A stretch of DNA of 64,000 nt from Chitinophagaceae bacterium (GTDB lineage Bacteria > Bacteroidota > Bacteroidia > Chitinophagales > UBA10324). A program made the position numbers and the translations under genes. The notes under the pieces were generated by a model, which saw only the letters and a program-made list of their open reading frames with translations, had not been told where the DNA came from and did not search any database. The DNA lies in assembly GCA_016717285.1 (NCBI GenBank), contig JADKFU010000005.1, positions 1,410,501-1,474,500 of the forward strand. The letters are read 5' to 3'. Within the stretch, counting starts at the first letter, position 1, and each line of letters starts with the position of its first letter. This document shows, one piece after another, positions 62,670-64,000 of the stretch.

Positions 62670-64000
62670 ATGAGACAATTTACTAAACTCTTTTTTGCTG
62701 TTGTACTGACTAATTTCCTGTTGGTTGCACAGTTAAATGCACAAAGCACGAAGCGCCCCTGGTTGATTGGCGCGGGGTTGAATGTCATTGACTTCAATGC
62801 CCCATACAACTTCGATCAGGTTTTTAAAACAGAGTACTGGAATGTACTTCCTGCAATCAGTAAATTGACATTGGCACGTAACCTGAACCCTTCTTTTGCG
62901 GTTGATTTACAGGTTGGTGGTTCAAGAATTACCACGATCACTAATGGCGAAGACATTGGTGCGAGAGGTTTTGTAGATGCAGATGTTGACCTTCGCTATA
63001 AATTTGATAACGGATATATAATTAAAGAAAATGCGGTTTTTGCTCCCTACCTTTTTGCAGGTGGAGGTATAAATTATCTTTCACAGGACGCACTCCGTGC
63101 AAATGTAGGTGGTGGTCTTGGATTTAATTTCTGGTTCTGGAAAGACTTCGGTTTATATGTTCAATCAGCTTACAGGCTTGTACCGGGTGGTGATGAAACA
63201 GTGGCTGGCAAACAGAATTACATGAATCACTCAGCCGGTATAGTTGTCCGTTTTGGTAAACATGATACCGATAAAGATGGAATTGAAGATGATGAAGATG
63301 CATGTGTTGATGAACCGGGACCTGCAACAACAATGGGTTGTCCTGATCGCGACAATGATGGTGTAGCTGATAAATCTGATGCTTGCCCGGATGCAGCAGG
63401 CCCTGTAACTCTTAATGGTTGTCCTGATGCAGATGCTGATGGTATTGCAGATAAGGATGATCGTTGCCCAAGCGTAGCAGGAACCAAAGCTTTGAATGGT
63501 TGTCCTGACCGTGATGGTGATGCTGTTGCAGATATGGATGACTTGTGTCCTGATCAAAAAGGTCTTGTTGATATGAAGGGTTGCCCTGATACGGATGGTG
63601 ATAAAGTTTCCGATAAGGATGATAAATGTCCAACCAGAGCAGGAACAGTTGCGCTCAAAGGTTGTCCTGACCGCGATGCTGATGGTATAGCTGACGATGA
63701 TGACCGTTGCCCACAAGATGCAGGACCTGCATCAAATGGTGGTTGTCCTGTTCCAAAGGCTGAGGAAATTCAATCTATCAATGTAAGTGCTAAATCAATT
63801 CAGTTTGTAACCGGTAGCGATAAGATTCAGGCAGGTTCTTATGGAACGCTTGACAATATTTCTTCCCTGATGATGAAATATCCAAACACACGCTGGAGCA
63901 TTGAAGGCCATACGGATAATGTTGGTAAGGAAGCGAAAAACCTTGCGCTGTCAAAAGCCCGTGCAGCTTCAGTTAAGAATTATTTTATTTCGAAAGGCGT
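62670..64000 (+). CDS. OmpA-family outer-membrane protein with TSP type-3 calcium repeats (partial)
   Basis: The gene runs off the right edge of the window: 443 codons are visible and the end is missing. The signal peptide (about 1-29) ends near LNAQ. An N-terminal beta-barrel of about 170 residues (WNVLPAISKLTLARNLNPSF ... GGGLGFNFWFWKDFG) is followed by six Asp-rich TSP3-like repeats (about residues 195-355), with repeated units like DRDGDAVADMDDLCP and a GCPD start. These bind calcium in other proteins. An OmpA C-terminal peptidoglycan-binding domain then begins (IEGHTDNVGKEA, with the conserved Asp). It anchors the outer membrane to the cell wall and is among the most abundant proteins of this phylum. 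Confidence 0.93.
   Translation, partial: MRQFTKLFFAVVLTNFLLVAQLNAQSTKRPWLIGAGLNVIDFNAPYNFDQVFKTEYWNVLPAISKLTLARNLNPSFAVDLQVGGSRITTITNGEDIGARGFVDADVDLRYKFDNGYIIKENAVFAPYLFAGGGINYLSQDALRANVGGGLGFNFWFWKDFGLYVQSAYRLVPGGDETVAGKQNYMNHSAGIVVRFGKHDTDKDGIEDDEDACVDEPGPATTMGCPDRDNDGVADKSDACPDAAGPVTLNGCPDADADGIADKDDRCPSVAGTKALNGCPDRDGDAVADMDDLCPDQKGLVDMKGCPDTDGDKVSDKDDKCPTRAGTVALKGCPDRDADGIADDDDRCPQDAGPASNGGCPVPKAEEIQSINVSAKSIQFVTGSDKIQAGSYGTLDNISSLMMKYPNTRWSIEGHTDNVGKEAKNLALSKARAASVKNYFISKG

Noticed and set aside
63227..63716. Long minus-strand reading frames over the OmpA/TSP3 gene
   Set aside because: They are antisense shadows of the Asp/Gly-rich repeat region of the real plus-strand gene, which runs off the window edge.

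Overview
The window is chromosomal DNA from a member of the phylum Bacteroidota. Five things point there: type IX secretion (T9SS) C-terminal sorting tails on several giant secreted proteins, a PorV/PorQ-type outer-membrane protein, a CarboxypepD_reg-like TonB-dependent receptor, a short primary sigma factor without region 1.1, and the phylum's TAnnTTTG -7 promoter box upstream of at least twelve genes. Genes are densely packed on both strands. Most are housekeeping genes, interspersed with large secreted or surface proteins. I see no rRNA, tRNA, CRISPR array, phage or insertion sequence, and I cannot assign a genus.

Layout. 0-7.6 kb: an amino-acid permease, then an energy-transduction operon (ExbB, two ExbD, TonB, a small membrane protein, a PstS-like lipoprotein, and a TPR protein ending in a degenerate retropepsin-like domain). 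7.7-11.3 kb, minus strand: the lipid/ribosome block DUF177-rpmF-plsX-fabH, followed by efp. 11.5-16.7 kb: an esterase with an EF-hand-like loop, pdxA-pepA, rsmA and a 2-hydroxyacid dehydrogenase. 16.8-25.5 kb: a three-gene cassette of TonB-dependent receptor, 1263-residue secreted protein and PorV-like protein. 25.5-26.8 kb: greA, a HIT protein and a VOC protein. 26.9-37.7 kb: four large exported proteins (subtilase, SprB/CHU_C protein, cytochrome c-copper monooxygenase fusion, beta-propeller protein). 37.8-43.2 kb: threonine-dehydrogenase-like SDR, YfhO, VIT1-like transporter, small membrane protein and thioesterase. 43.2-48.9 kb: kelch/HYR surface protein, DUF4907 lipoprotein and aminotransferase. 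49.2-53.5 kb: an ABC exporter broken by two homopolymer indels, ffh and the primary sigma factor. 53.8-60.7 kb: START-like protein, a conserved unknown, LptF/G, glycosyltransferase, mqnD, maf and a TMTC-like membrane protein. 60.7-61.5 kb: a gene-poor stretch with a possible M2-peptidase remnant and a composite minisatellite. 61.5-64 kb: YbjQ-like protein, glutathione peroxidase and an OmpA/TSP3 protein cut by the window edge.

How the parts fit. TonB-ExbB-ExbD energises TonB-dependent receptors such as the one at 16.9 kb, and the T9SS exports the tailed proteins. The most notable items are the receptor/secreted/PorV cassette, the cytochrome c-PHM fusion, the pseudo-protease tail on the TPR protein, the twice-frameshifted ABC exporter, the 15-bp minisatellite joined to heptamer repeats of a kind also found in two other intergenic regions, and a REP-like hairpin at 42.66 kb. 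I see no wholly new multi-gene system that can be established from sequence alone. The receptor/secreted/PorV cassette is the best candidate for a poorly described one.
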